Translations under genes and position numbers: made by a program | Shown: positions 12,934 through 26,417 of the stretch, piece after piece | Layout: each line of letters begins with the position of its first letter | Numbering within the stretch: the first letter of the stretch is position 1 | Notes under the pieces: generated by a model | Database searches by the model: none | Told to the model about the DNA's origin: nothing | Seen by the model: only the letters and a program-made list of their open reading frames with translations | Source: Alitta virens | Taxonomy: Eukaryota > Annelida > Polychaeta > Phyllodocida > Nereididae | DNA length: 64,000 nt | Assembly: GCA_932294295.1 (NCBI GenBank) | Contig: OW028581.1 | Location: 18,651,162-18,715,161, forward strand | Reading direction: 5' to 3'

Positions 12934-15900
12934 GCCCTTGGAAGTAGGTCAATTAAATGGGTCAAATAAGTAGGTCAAGCTGTTCAACCAATGAGACATT
13001 AGCATGAGCAGCTTAACTTTATTTTTAGCGCAGATTAGTTTGCAAACGTTAAGTTATTACTGGGCAAAGCTAATGAACTGACTACAAAGGATTAATGAAA
13101 TAAAATGTGTAGGGAATACTTGTCGAATATTGGGAAAAAAACTAAGAGCATCATCATGAACTGTTTATTGCGCATTATGATCATATGGGAGCTAGGCTAC
13201 TTCTCCTGTTTTGCCTGTCAGTAATAGGTAATTTTGTCGCTGTAATATTTGCTGTGAATATAAATTCAGGTATATGTGCTTGGTTATCCAATTTTTTGCA
13301 GTTTTTTAAGGGAGTGGTTATAATGTCCTACATGTATAAAACAAGCTGATATAATATTATATGCGTCATTGTGATCAAATACCTGTTATGTGGAAATAAA
13401 TGCTGTGTGTATTCACTGTGTATAATTATATATACTCATAATTGATGACTGTCGTTGTCTATGTACCTTTGTAAATATTGTGTTTATTTTTATGCAATTT
13501 TACCATGATATACTGATTTTTTTTGGACAGATTTCAATGTCAGTAGTTGAATAATGACTTTCACATAATTACACTATACAGTATCATAACACCGTAGGTG
13601 AAGTGTGCAATGCATTATAAACGATCGTGGGTTCAAAACCTTGTCATCCGTACTTGTGCCTGACCGATCTTGCCTGTCACTAAAGTAGGGTATCTGAGTT
13701 TTCCTCCTTATTAAATTTAGCGATGAACCTAACTACTTCACTGTACTGTTAACTTAAGCAACTATTTTGTCATAACATGTTTTCCTTGTGCCACAAGTTT
13801 TGATAATTTTTTATCTGCCTTCACTCAAAGTGTAGCTTTGATTGGTGTGAATATTCCGATTTTGACCAGTTTTCTTTTTTTCACATGAGCCTGACCTAAT
13901 TAAATCGACCAATCACAATGTAATGGCCAGTTATGCCATGTACCAGTTTGGTGTCTTGTGCTACAATTTTTTATGCCTCTTACATACGGCATTTGTTAAA
14001 TTTTGATGTTGATGAATTTGTTACTGTAGAAAAATTAGGTAAAATTGTAATTTGTATTGAAAAAACTTTATTTATGCCTCAAGTGATACGTGCTAATTGT
14101 GCCTAAGGCATCCTCACAATCAGGAAGACCCTGGCCGGTGGGGTAAGGTTTTCCTGTATGTGACCTTTGACCTGAAACTGTGCTTAACCAATCAGAAGCC
14201 ACGCTTTGCTCCCCTCTGAGCAATTATATATTCATGAACTTCCCAATGTTATGAAGGAGTAGCCAATGAAAGGCCAGGGCTAGAACACCAGAGGACAATT
14301 ACCATAGCAATACAATTTCACACTTTCTCCCGTTAAACGTGAGAGATAAGGAGGGGTTTTCTTTTAAATATTCCATGATTAACTGGATAATAAAGTTTAT
14401 AACAGCCTGGTTGTAAATTCAACTTTATAAATATTCATAAAATGACCAAAATACTAGATTTTGCCAGGTCATAGGTCAAGGTACTTATGTTATGAAATGT
14501 TAAATTTGGGCAGCTTTTTTTTTGGGGATAATTTCTGCTTAAACTTAAAAAAACTTAATTCTGATTGTCCTGTATTTGAGACTTGAATGCCAGTAATATT
14601 TTCTGCATTCTGATGATACTGTTTACACTATTAACGCATATCTTAATGTCTTGAAAACTTTTTCCATCTTCTCGTAAATTAGCTTAAGGTGTGTGTTACA
14701 AATGTGAGGTGAATCATTGACTTGATAGCTGAGCTTAATAAACTGGCAGGGTGTTTCGCAATGTTATAAACACTAATGTTTGTGATAGTTTTCTGCAAAT
14801 GTATATTATGAGCATTTAGAATGTGCACTACAGTATACTAGAGGCTGTTCCTGATTTATTCTTAGTTTGACGGCTTTGCTGAAAAATAATTTTATGTAAA
14901 ATTGTAGGCGTTTTGTTTTAGGTGTCCTTTCTAGCTTTTCAAAAAAATTTTCTCATAATATAGAAATAATGAAAGTCAAACAATGGATGATAAAGGTGCA
15001 GCTCTCATAGGTGCCAGTTGTGTACATCTTCTCTGATGGCTTTTTATCTCTTTAATAACACATGACAGTAGCATCACTACAGGTATATGTATAGTAGTAG
15101 AGAAATAATACAACTCACTTTCTGAAAAATGTATTGATGCTGTGTTACTTTCATTTAATTAAAGTAGCCTTTCTCTCGTTTTTCGAAAACCTATCATCAA
15201 GATGATGTAAATACCTTTAAAACAATAAAAGGAAGAAATAAAAAAAGCATTGTTGCTATGGAAATGCTGGACAAGACCATAGCAACAAATATGATAAAAT
15301 CAATTATCTTACAGTAATTTCTTCTTATCTGAATCGACTTTAAAATCATTATGACACTTAAACATTGTAGATATGTAGAGTAATACGTGCTTAATTCATA
15401 GTATTCAAGATCAATATCTTTGTGCTGAATTAATTGACTTCGCAATTTTCATTAATCATATGTTAATCAGACAAGAATAGAGCAGGTTGTGAAATAATGC
15501 TAAGATTATTAGCTTTAAAATTGTTTAGAAATTATGTTAGAAATTTAATTAAGGCAGAGTTTAGTGGTTTAATTGCTACCACAACGTGGTTGTTATCTAA
15601 TGAACATCGGATTGTAATTATTGGTACAGTAATTAATAATTGATAATTATTTCCAAATGGAAGAAATAATCGTCTTAGTTCTCAGCGACATTATTGATAA
15701 ATTTAATCCGAAAGAAGTCAAAATGTATAAATGAAGATTAAAATTTGCGGTCTAGCACATTATCTTGAACTTATTATGTAAATAAATCTCCCCCTATAAA
15801 GCACAAATTTTAATAATGTGAGATAGATTAAAATCTACACCGTCAGTCTGTATTCCAAATAAATGGTTGATGGTATTACAAATGACATCATGAATTATTT

Positions 15901-16828
15901 GTATTAAATTATTATGTAATAGGTAAGGTGTATTAATTAGCATAAAATTAAGCTGTTTTCAATTGTCTATAATGACCAATCGTATGTGAACTTTTATTTT
16001 TAAAGTGAAAAAACTTAAGTTAGGGATACGAATCCTGGTATAACATGTTTTAATAATAGTTGATTTGTAAATATTACATTATTTAAGGCTGATTTGTATA
16101 TGAGCTGTTTGCTGTACTTATTTGTTTCTGGTTTGATGCAAATGTACATGTCGATATAATACAGGTTATTTTAGAGAATTTCTTTGTTGTGTTATTTATC
16201 ATTGAAAAAAACAAAGAAGATTTTATTGTCACTGTATAATGTCCTTATCCGAAAATGCTAAGAATTTAAAGCATGAAAATTTCCTTGAATTTTTTAAATA
16301 TATATTTTTGGATTCGGTGTTCTGCTTATAAAAATTATAGCGGTTTTTTTTATTATAAGTTGTGTGACTCAATGGTTAGGGTGCTGGTTGGCTTCTGTTG
16401 GGGTCCAGGGTTCAATTACACGCTGTTCATGGTGCTATCAGCAGGAAAAATAACAAGTAGGCAACATATAAGGGTGATAATTTTATAAATTTATTTTTTA
16501 ACTTGATTAAAGCATTTCCTTTGCAACATGAAAATTGATTCAGTGTGTACTACAGTATCATTTTCTTTTAGTGAATTATTTTGTGCTTAGTCTAATTTGT
16601 CGCCATCGCATGCGTATTGTCGAGTTTCCACATGGCTTCACTAGTTCCTCCATGTCTCAACAGGAGGCAGTTGGCATTAATCATATCGCATCTGAATTTA
16701 AATGTTAATGTCATTGGTATATCCGTTATTAGTTTATTATAAATTGATCAATATGTGTTATATTTAATAATTACTCACAATTTCATTTGTAATTTTTTAC
16801 GGTGATTAGTAAGTAATAGTAACTGTGC
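12934..16828. other. Intergenic region between convergent genes; dynamin 3' UTR in its first part
   Basis: The first few hundred bases are probably dynamin 3' UTR (AATAAA at 13,099; another AATAAA near 13,397). Near 13,610-13,690 and 16,360-16,440 there are degenerate tRNA-like heads with B-box-like GGGTTCAAAACC and AGGGTTCAATTAC, which look like old SINE remnants. I see no further gene. Confidence 0.5.
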
Positions 16829-18542
16829 TTACATGTTATTGAAGACTTGATTGAACGTGAAGTCATTATCATTGCGTCTTGAAGCTGACACTGGGTTCAA
16901 AATTCTGTCGGTGCATCGATAAGTTACGCAGTTGCATTTGGCCTCATTGTCAATCATCTGGCATTTTTGGAACTCGGGGCAGCGGGTGGTCATACATTTG
17001 CCTGGAGACAAATATTATCATTGTTTATGGACATGTATAAGTACACTCTACAACCTCTTTGTTCCTGAAAATGTATAGCTTAGATTGATGTTACTTTCGG
17101 AATATGGCCCAGGTTACTAAATATAAAAAAGCTAGCCTTATATAGCTGCACTGATATGGGTGATACTAACAGTAATTTTTAGCAAATTTGGTGAACGTAC
17201 ATCAGGAGTAAACGCAAAAAAAATTCAACATTAAGGAAAAACATGTAAAATATATTATGGACTCAATCTGTATACATGGTATTAGAACATGGATTTGTGT
17301 GACAAATATAGTCTCGAGACAAATATTTTGACAAAACTGCCTTAAATTAGTGATATATTAGTAACCCCCTCACTTGTACAGATCCCTTTGGATTTGTCGA
17401 CAACTTTGCTGAAATCTTGTGGAGCAGCACATGCAGTTCCCTTCTCACAATCATCAGTGGTATGGCATGCTGAACCCTCTAACTGAAATGATGAAATTGG
17501 ACAATTGAAAGTTTTTTCCATTATGATTTACTATCCAAACCTGGTTCACATTATTAAAATTATGGTCTACCAAAAAAATTCTTCAATTACACATATCTAA
17601 CTGAAATCCAAGACCTGTAAAACCACTGCTATAAATAGATAGTTTGATGTAGATGTCTGTCAAATGTTCACATTCAGTCATTGTATCTATGACCTTGTAG
17701 TCGGACAAACTGCCTCAAGACAAAGGTTGTGTGTCAGAGAACACTACATTGGAAATTTCTTGCAAACCCCACATAGGGGGAGCCTGCTCAATAATTGCAC
17801 ATTAATGTGACATTATTTAACACCAAACTCGTGTTTATGTATTGGACTGTCCAAAGAAACATAGATGTATATTCTTAACAAACACAAATAGTGGATCACC
17901 TTTTCTAGTCTCATATATGTTGTGTTAAAACTAAGTTGTAAAACCACTAAAATGCTGTATTCTCTCTTGATTTCCTGGTTATATTTATCATAAACTAGGT
18001 TATCTAAATCATGAAATTAAGTTACAAGACCATTCACATGTTTCTGGGAAATTCAGTGTAAAAAGTGCCACAGACAAGCAATTAAATTGATTTATATGGT
18101 CCAATGCAACTATTGTGCAATGTGTTCTATTTCAAGCACGGCTTATCAGTGTGCCAGCAATGTTTCGGTCTCCATATATAGGGCTCAATCAATTACGAAG
18201 AGGATTTTAGTTATGAACGTTGAAATATACACTTTGTTTTCTGTATCCTACCCCGATATATTCTGAAAAAGACCAAAAACTGTTTGCTACCAATTAAAAT
18301 TGAGAAAAAAAAAGGAGTAGAAAACATTCATGAAAGGTTATACTTACATTGCCACAATTGCAGAAGCAGTTGCTGGTTCCATTTGAAATAAGAGACACTA
18401 CGCCATCTCCATTTGGCTCCGGACAGGAGCATAGCTGTCTTGGACATTCATCTATGGTATTAGCGGATATTGCTGATATTAAAGTCACCAGCAAAAAACA
18501 CAGCATCTTCATCGTGTACATCTTTTGCAGAAAGTGGTCCAT
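16829..18542 (-). CDS. Small secreted cysteine-rich protein with a follistatin-like C-terminal segment
   Basis: I do not recognise this gene. Three exons on the minus strand join in phase: 18542-18348, 17482-17374 and 17001-16829 (stop 16831-16829), giving 158 residues. The first exon carries a signal peptide (KMLCFLLVTLISAISA); the true start may be the third ATG at 18,512. Mature sequence has about 17 cysteines in clusters: ECPRQLCSC and CFCNCGN (exon 1), CHTTDDCEKGTAC (exon 2), CMTTRCPEFQKC and KCNC (exon 3). The exon 3 spacing resembles the EGF-like half of follistatin domains (C-x4-C-x4-C...A-x-C-x-C). One N-glycosylation site (NGTS) lies in exon 1. Donors are GTAAGT and GTGAGG. It is probably an extracellular protein of unknown role. 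BAX starts 607 bp away in the opposite direction. Confidence 0.75.
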
Positions 18543-19149
18543 GGCATTGCTCTACACATTTTATATATGGGTAGTGTTATATAACAGGACAGAGTTGAAA
18601 AGGGTATACACCTGTGTTGACTACTTGACATTTTACATAGGTGGAAATATATATACCTACGTGGCAATAGGGTGTGCACATAGATATTGAACACCTGTCC
18701 TTGTTGTTTCAAGGCCATGGCAACTCAATTAGCTAATGTATATAATGGTCCATTATTATGGTCATTCATGGTTAGTTTTAGGCTACATATGTCGTAATAT
18801 GTGTATTTAATTTGTGCCTTCTACAAACAATAAAATTGTATATCAGAATGAAATTATTAAGTGGGGAAATTAAAAAAAAAAAAAACATTATATTTACATT
18901 GTATTAACATAATTAACCACCATCAAAGAATGATAGGCCTATTCAATAACTAATGCACCTTATTTTAAAAGGCCTTAGTTTTCAATCTCAACCAACTGCT
19001 TTACTGCCTTTAGTTCTGATTTCGGCCACTAGAGGAGTGGCGACAAAGGCGACCTCTGTCAGTTGCAAGTGACATTTTAGTGGCCAGCGACCAACCATGA
19101 AGTAACAGTTTAATTGCACAATTCCACAAGGAAAATTGCACAAAGAAGA
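18543..19149. promoter_or_regulatory. Shared upstream region between the cysteine-rich gene and BAX
   Basis: 607 bp separate the start codons of two divergent genes, so both promoters should lie here. I see no clear TATA box at a fitting position. The BAX-proximal part (19,020-19,100) is richer in G+C than its surroundings. An A-run lies near 18,871. This is inference from gene arrangement only. Confidence 0.4.
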
Positions 19150-22100
19150 ATGGCTTCGGCTGGGGGAAACGATGGAAGGAGAGAAGAAAGGGAAAGACAT
19201 CCATTAAGGCCTCCTGGAGGTGAGACATCAAAAAACCGCAATTTACTGAATATCGCTCAGTTTAGTTATATTGACCGGTTGTCAAAGTCAAGGGTAATTT
19301 GACCGTGTTAATTGATTATTTATGGTCGAATGGTTAACATGATTGAGTCGATTCGTTGTCACAAGATATTTGAGCAAATTTTAGCTATATATAGTATATA
19401 ACATTAATCTATCTATACTGTAGTCTAGATCGATCTATCGATCTATCTATCTGTTGCAACTCAGCTCTTCGGTTCTTGAGTGCTCACTCATTCATTGCAA
19501 TGTAATACCTGGATCACATGTTAATTACTGATAATCTTTAACTATCTTTTTCTCATTTATATAATTGTGCATGAAGTTTGTCACCTTTTTAAAAAAACAT
19601 TGTTTATATTTTACATTTTAATGTCTTGAAGCCCATCATATTATGCCAGAGTTTTCTAAATTTTTTTTAGTTAAATACATTTCTTAATTTTTGCCTTGCC
19701 CCTGAAGCGTAAGAAAATCAGTTACAAGTCTTTGCTCCCTAATTGTGTAGCTACTGTAAGGAAAGGTGCATAGTGGTTTCACTTTCAGTTGAGTTGTTAT
19801 TGTCTACTATTAATGTATATGACTCATTCTGAATTATTTTGCTAATTGTGAGTCATGCATGTAATAATTGGTTGCTAAATAACATGCTGATATCATCAGT
19901 GATATGTGCAATTTCTAGGTATGGTTGAGATTCTTTGTTATCATCATGAAATAGTTTTATTGTTATTTGCATTGTGATGGTTATTTTGGTCATTATAAAT
20001 TCACAGGTAGGAGGTATGAGAGACAACTAAGTCGAAATGACATCGGAAACCAGGCACGATTTTTGCTCACCCGGTTTATTCACGATCGATTGGAACAAAA
20101 TGGAAACCCTGCTCCCGAGGCAGAGCAGCTTCGTGCTCCTGAAACTCCTGCAGGTAATTGATGCTATGTGTCTCATGAGTAATCATGATGATCTGTGTAT
20201 ATTGAGACAAAATTCTATATTTAATTTTTGCTCATACAAGATTCTCACTTAAAACCAGATGTGATTAAATAATTATCCTATTTTTTTAAATGACTCGTCG
20301 TCCTTATGCCTAGCATGGTTTGTAATCATGGTTATATGACCTCATGGTCCTGGTTATTTTAAATTTCTATGAGATTGAATTACATAGCATTTGGAGTGAT
20401 ATCAGCATAAACATGATAGATTTGTAAATAAAAAAAATGTTCACACACCTGCCATTATTTATATATATATAATATCACTTCCACAATATTTATACAGCCA
20501 AGTCCTGCCCGAATGTTTTGAATCAGCATGCCTGGTCTGCGATAGACAATCATTGCTTGTTTTATTAGTTGGAAGGATCAGCAACATAATGTTTAGCAAC
20601 TGCACGTGTGTGAATAAACTTTTTTCAGAGTCACTTCAAATAAGCATATTTTGGGTATTTTAAAATAAAAATATACAGATTTATGGAAAACTACCACTAG
20701 CAAACACCACCCCTTGGTCTTAGCATAGTTGATTGGCTTGTGTGGTTGGCAGGGCACAACATATATAGTTTTTTTGTTGCATTTTTACTATTTGATTGAT
20801 ACTTTGATAATTAAATCTGGCAGGACCACCCGTGGAGCATATCAGAGAAGTCGCTGCTTGTTTAAAGAAAATCGGAGATGAGCTTGATGGGGATGAAAAT
20901 CTGCAGAGGTATGCTCCAAGTTTATATTCATTTCCTTCAATATGTTTTATGACTCATTGAAACTAAACAAAAATGTATAGGTATTTAAGAAATCAGGTTT
21001 CTTTGTGATATGTTCTTGTTATTCACAATTGATAATACATTAATCAAATCCAGCAGTATGGTTGTATGTAGTTTTGACATTTATGTTAATTTTAGGATGA
21101 TTGGTAGAATTGCTCCAGACAGCAACAAACAGACCTTCCTTGAAGTCGCTCGAGAAATTTTCGCTGATGGAAATTTTAACTGGGGACGAGTGGTTGCACT
21201 CTTTTATTTTGCATACAAAATGGCAGTCAAGGTGTGTATATCTAAAGTGAATAAATGTTAATCTTTTTGTGCTTAAAAAAAAAAAAGTTTGTCTTGAACT
21301 AAACTGAATTATATTTGTTATATCCCTTCATATTCCCTTGCTTTTATTTATTTTCACAGACAGTAGAAACTAAATTGAAGGACCTGGTGCCAATTGTTAG
21401 GATGTTCGTGGAGTGGGTCGTCTCCTTCATTGTAGATTATGTGGCTGGATGGATAATTGACCGAGGAGGATGGGTAAGGAAAATCATGCAAAACTCGATC
21501 CTAGTCACCTCAATACACTAGCTATATAATAGAAGCATAGGAAACAAAATCAACGTCCCTGAAAATTTATGAACTTCAACACAAACTAACGGACATATTC
21601 ACAGGTTGAATGAAGCCAGATGGTGAGAAATTAAATTTGGGTTGTGAGTAGAGCTGGGAATCGGTTGCATATTTTGCAATCGATTATTTAATAAAACACA
21701 AACATAGTGTTAATGCCATGCTAAGTCATCTACTTGGCCATTTTTCTTCAAAAATATCAACATATTTACATTCTCCTTGAGACAGGAGACTATTACTACA
21801 AATAGATAGTACCTTAAGTTGAATCCAGGTGGCAGCATATGATGGACGCAGCCACCTGGCGTATTCTCGTGGCAAATGGGCGATAATAAGGCCCGCAAAA
21901 TTCTCGATGTTACAAACAAGTAATCGAGTATCGAAATGTTCAGATTTTCAATCCGATTAATCGAGAATCATCGATAATCGCTGAGCTCTAGTTATGAGTC
22001 AACTTGTATCTCAAGATTTCATCCCAGTATAATTCCAACAGCCATGTGTTTTCAAAGCACAAAAATACTTGTCCATTGACGTGCAAGAAATTGACCTTGA

Positions 22101-22992
22101 TATTCCACTTCCTGGCAATTTCAACAAACTAGGTCAAAAAACGACTTGTACAGGTTAGTTATGACGTCACAAATGATTCACAATCTGTCTATTATTAGCT
22201 TAACAAAATGTTGCACCTCAAAGGACGAATCTGACAACGTGTGACGTCGGCTTGCAAAATAAGGAATACCTGTCGTATGAAGCTTTCTGCTCACCAAGTT
22301 TAAGTTGAAATCACTAATATATTGTTTGCCGAAGGTTTCGTGAATTCCTTTCATTGCCAAGGCCCAAGGACGATGATTTTTAGTCAAAAATGTCTGTTTA
22401 TTATCAAGTTGTTCGGCTCTGTGATTACCTAGTCATTCCTATGTATAGTAGTGAAAGTGACCATGATTGAAATGTGCATGAGAAAAATAGACCCAGGAAA
22501 TGTACCCCAGGCAAATCTCGCAAAGTTGGGGTATTATCATAATTTATTCATGTGGCCCGGTCAGAGCTGTCAAACTAACAGAGTAAAGAAAACCCTCGTG
22601 GTTGACGGTGGTTGTAACCTTTGCAACGGAATTTCCCCTTTTTGAGTTGAAGGCTTGACCTCTTTTTCCAGGGGTAGTAGTCAGGCCATGTCACGGCGGG
22701 GTCAACTAATTTAAATAAAACGTTTGGGTCTCTGCTGATTGGCCAGTGTGAATCTCGACTTTATTTGCTGGAGCCTTTGCTGGAGTGGGAAAATAATGCT
22801 GAGTTAATAAAAAAGTATATGTACTTGATCACACCTTATAATTTTGATTATATTGATCACTGTAATATTATCTTTTTTTGTTTGTTTGTTTAGGAAGCGA
22901 TCCAGGAATATTTTGGAACTCCAAGCTACCAGGCTTTGGCAGTTTTCTTAGCAGGGATACTATGTACCGCATATGTTGCATTTAGGAAATGA
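19150..22992 (+). CDS. BAX: BAX-like pro-apoptotic BCL-2 family protein
   Basis: BAX inserts into the mitochondrial outer membrane, oligomerises and releases cytochrome c. Six exons join in phase: 19150-19219, 20007-20153, 20824-20908, 21096-21231, 21360-21473 and 22894-22992 (stop 22990-22992), giving 216 residues against 192 in human BAX. BH3 is in exon 3 (CLKKIGDELDGDENLQR; human BAX has LKRIGDELD). BH1 is in exon 4 (DGNFNWGRVVALFYFA, the same 16 residues as human BAX). BH2 is in exon 5/6 (WIIDRGGW then EAIQEYFGT). The last exon ends in a hydrophobic tail anchor (LAVFLAGILCTAYVAF) followed by RK. There is no BH4 block as in BCL-2. The start is the only ATG that keeps phase with exon 2; the N-terminus is Gly/Arg-rich. 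BAK is the alternative, but the BH3 and BH1 wording favours BAX. Confidence 0.95.
21649..21990. mobile_element. hAT-type non-autonomous element (MITE)
   Basis: The ends are TAGAGCTGGGAATCG and the inverted CTGAGCTCTA form, typical of hAT elements. Flanks GTTGTGAG (21,641-21,648) and GTTATGAG (21,991-21,998) form an 8-bp target duplication with one mismatch, the length expected for hAT. Subterminal AATCGATTA-like repeats are visible at both ends. It lies in BAX intron 5 and has no transposase. Confidence 0.7.
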
Positions 22993-25900
22993 TTAAGTCT
23001 TAGGTGAGAAAAATTAATGTGATATAATTGCTTGATAGTGTAGAATGTAGTCAATGCAGACTAACATAAGTGGATCAATATTTTGAAGGTTTAATTAAGG
23101 AAAAATTATAAATATATATTTTTTATAATAGTGAAATAATATGCATATATGCATCTAAATATTCTTCTTATTGTTTCTCAGATGCAGTTTTTTGAAATGA
23201 AGAAGCCTTCCAAGAAAGCATTATTACATGATTGTCAAGTACGATGTAAATGTACTTCGTGATCTTTAGTTGACAATCTATGTCATGTACTTAGTAATAC
23301 TTCCATATGTTTATTTTGGAAAGAAATGGCAAACATATTTGTGACTTAAAAGTAACAGGTGATGTATTTTAGTTCATTGATATTTACAACACTGTGTTTG
23401 AGTCACCTAACACCCTAGGGTCAAAAAATGAAATTTTATTTGTACATGACATTTGTTCATTTATGTAACTCCAATTAGAATTTTTTATTTAGTAAAGAAT
23501 TACTCAGGTGAAGTGGATAATAGCTGATAGTGAAATGAGAGAAAGTATGTGCCGTAATGTGAGAGAATTGTTGTTTGTTGAAAAGTTATGTGCAAATGCC
23601 ATGTGCAATTTTGAATTTGATGTGACTTGGATCTCATGATAGGCTAAATATAAGTAATTTTACACCATTTCTCAATTTTTAAGGTTGGTCTTTCTCGCAC
23701 GGTTACATTGTGATGGGCATTCTAATGAGCTACATAATATATGAATTGTATTTATCAGATGTTTATGATTGTATGATCATGAGGAAGTGTACAACATCAT
23801 TCCTTGTTGATCTTTAGATCATGCCAAAAATGGGCTGTTTCCATGCAATTTGAAAAAAAACCATTGGAAAAAGTGCAGTATAGCGGACCCAGATTTATGA
23901 CCAAGCCTCATTGCCAGGCCTATGACGTAAAAATGCTTGAAATGTAAGTATGACGTCACAAACTAATGTAGTTATGACAGCAGTTTCATCTTCACGGTAA
24001 AGACAAGGTTTATATTTGCTTTTTCTTGGGGGCTACTGCCCCCAAACCCCTGCTTATCTAAACCAAATGTTATTGTAATTGTGCTAGAACTTAAAACTTG
24101 TGAAATATTTGATAAAATTTAATTTTTAATGGCTGCCAAATATGGGCATAAATTTGGGTCCGCAAAACTGCACTAAACCCAAACAATCTTGTTGTATTAA
24201 AGTATTTATTGCTTGTTAATTGGGTGAGTTAGAAATAGCTTTGTAATCATATTAGTAGCTTATATTTAGTTCGAATGTTACGCTTGAACTTGTTAATTTA
24301 ATAAAACTTCTGGTGCTTTGTATTGTAATTTGCCTTTATATCAGTGCTCTGATTAATGTTTTGTGAGTGAAGATAACGTATGTTTATTGTGAAAAGAAAA
24401 CAATTGATCTTATAATGTTAGTTAGAACTGAGAATGATATGAATGCATCTAATGATATCAAATGCTTCGTAAGTGAATTGTGTTACGAAAAAAGGTGGCC
24501 TGTTTGTGATTCATATCATTTATATTATGAATGAATGTTTGTCTTGTGAACTACTGAATCATACACTGATGGATCATATCTGTAAAACTAGATAGAACAT
24601 AAATGTGTATTGAAGTTTGGTGCAAACCACCTGGTGAATAAGGATAGATAGAGTGACATTGGTTACAAATAAGTATGACTACATGGATGCACAATTATAG
24701 AATTGTTTCAGTAAAATTGTTCTGTCATGAACTATCAGGTGAATGCAATATTTTTCTAGTAAATTCAGGCCAGTTAAATGACAGTAGAGAAGTTAATGAC
24801 AGCGCCAAGTGTTCATATCGATAAACGTTAATTTCGAAATGTAAACCTAGCCTGTATTACACAAATTTTGCACACCAATTCCGAATTTCCATGTGCATAA
24901 TACTACGGAGTGGTATTAACTTAGTTTGGACCTGGAATAGCTAAGTACTATAGCGTAATATCATAATATTCTTTTCAATAACTGAAGTGTGACTGTCATT
25001 ATTTGGGAGATTAAAACTAGTATCATATTATGCAAGATATATTAATATATATCGTCTATCTCATTCAAATCTTGCCAGGACCCAATGAGTGACCTTGTTT
25101 TTTATTCTTGTGAAGCGTTTCTAGTCCTGGAGCACTGTTTAAAGTCTTCCATATTTTGGATTGATATTAGCGTAAGGAACTCCAGTGGGACTCTCAAATA
25201 AGGCCACCCCATATGAAGACTCCGTCTCATTTTAAGAGCACTTTGCTTCGTCTCTATGCTATAACTCTAATGTACATTAAAATTCTACAAAACGAAGACC
25301 ACCCAAAGATTAAGACGAGCGATTCCCATGGGTTGTCCTGAGTTTCTGGGTTCCACTGTACAAAATATGTAACTTTTCATCAGGAAACTGTCCATAAATA
25401 AACTGACAGAATTCACACATTCGTGTAAAGTATTAGACCTTGCAAAGGTTGTGATGATCCACTAATCAACCGTGTAAATCAATACGCTTGACCTTGTAAA
25501 GGCTGATTACAGCTTATCGCTTCAAATGTTTTTATTAGTTTCTGCTGCACCGTTATTTTGTATTGTTTATTATGTGATGTTAGCGCTTTACTTCGCTGCT
25601 GCACATGTGCCTTTTCAATGTCCGATTTACACAGTATCGTCCGTTAATTGTCAAAACCATTTTTAATTTGACAGAACATCCAATATTGGCAGCACAATTT
25701 ATCTCTTGTTAATTGTTCTCGGTGAACCCTGTTGATTGCTGGAAAGTAAATGGTCTCTTGTTGTGTGAATGGTAATAAAAACTGCTATTGTACAAAAAGA
25801 TGTATGATTATCAAATAAAGCTATTGATGACTGTCAAGTACAGCTATTGATGACTGTCATTGTTGAGTATGATTCAAATGCTGAGCGGTGCTGTGGTTGA

Positions 25901-26108
25901 AGGCTCTCAGTTTGTGTAATTCTTAATTTTTTTCTGGAAGTTTTATTTTCTTTTGGATTATTCGTCATGAACTCATGAAAATGTTTTGTCCATACAACAT
26001 GTGAATATCATCAAAATTTACGAGAAAATGAATGATAAGTGCTTATCCAGTAGCATGTGATTTTCATCAAATCTTTATGTTTTGACCAGCTGGGCAACTC
26101 GACTTATA
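22993..26108. other. BAX 3' UTR and intergenic DNA
   Basis: The BAX 3' UTR probably runs from 22,993; possible AATAAA signals occur further on (for example near 24,300). A small element at 25,183-25,358 has inverted ends CAGTGGGACTC and GGTTCCACTG. At about 25,815-25,862 an 18-base unit, GCTATTGATGACTGTCA-like, is repeated twice. I see no coding gene. Confidence 0.5.
25183..25358. mobile_element. Small inverted-repeat element with CAGTGGAAC-type ends
   Basis: The left end CAGTGGGACTC and right end (inverted) CAGTGGAACCC match at 9 of 11 positions, and the interior is rich in AAGGCCACC/GAAGACCACC. The same CAGTGGAACCC start is seen at about 37,785, next to the 17-bp minisatellite. TA follows the right end only, so the target site is uncertain. 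Confidence 0.45.
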
Positions 26109-26417
26109 CAGTTAATTTAACTAAAAACGGCCTGTCAAATTGAATCTCGACTAAGCTAGACAACTTCAGCTATACGATGCTACCTACTACTATAGGGAGG
26201 AGCTGTATGGCCATAGCTGGCTACTGAAAGCTGGATCTAATTTAAGTATATATTTAAGATAGATTAATTTCTTCCATTTGCCAAGGTTAATATTTTTCAG
26301 TGAGCCGACTATAATCTAGTGGTAGACAGAAGTGGATGGCTTTGGTTAGTTATAGCAACAGCCAGGAATAGGTTGCTACAGCTGTCTAGAGTCTACCATG
26401 TTTTATAGAACTAAATG
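26109..26417 (+). mobile_element. MITE, family with AGTTAGTTTCAT ends, copy 1
   Basis: This copy shares ACGGCCTGTCAAATTGAA near the left end, GCTGGCTACT inside and AGAGTCTA near the right end with copies at 34,239-34,512 (same strand) and 45,382-45,801 (opposite strand). The ends are inverted AGTTA(G/A)TTT-type repeats. No transposase is encoded. Confidence 0.65.

Noticed and set aside
18349..18690. Plus-strand open frame of 113 codons
   Set aside because: It is the antisense shadow of the signal-peptide exon of the cysteine-rich gene, which has splice sites and cysteine pattern on the minus strand.
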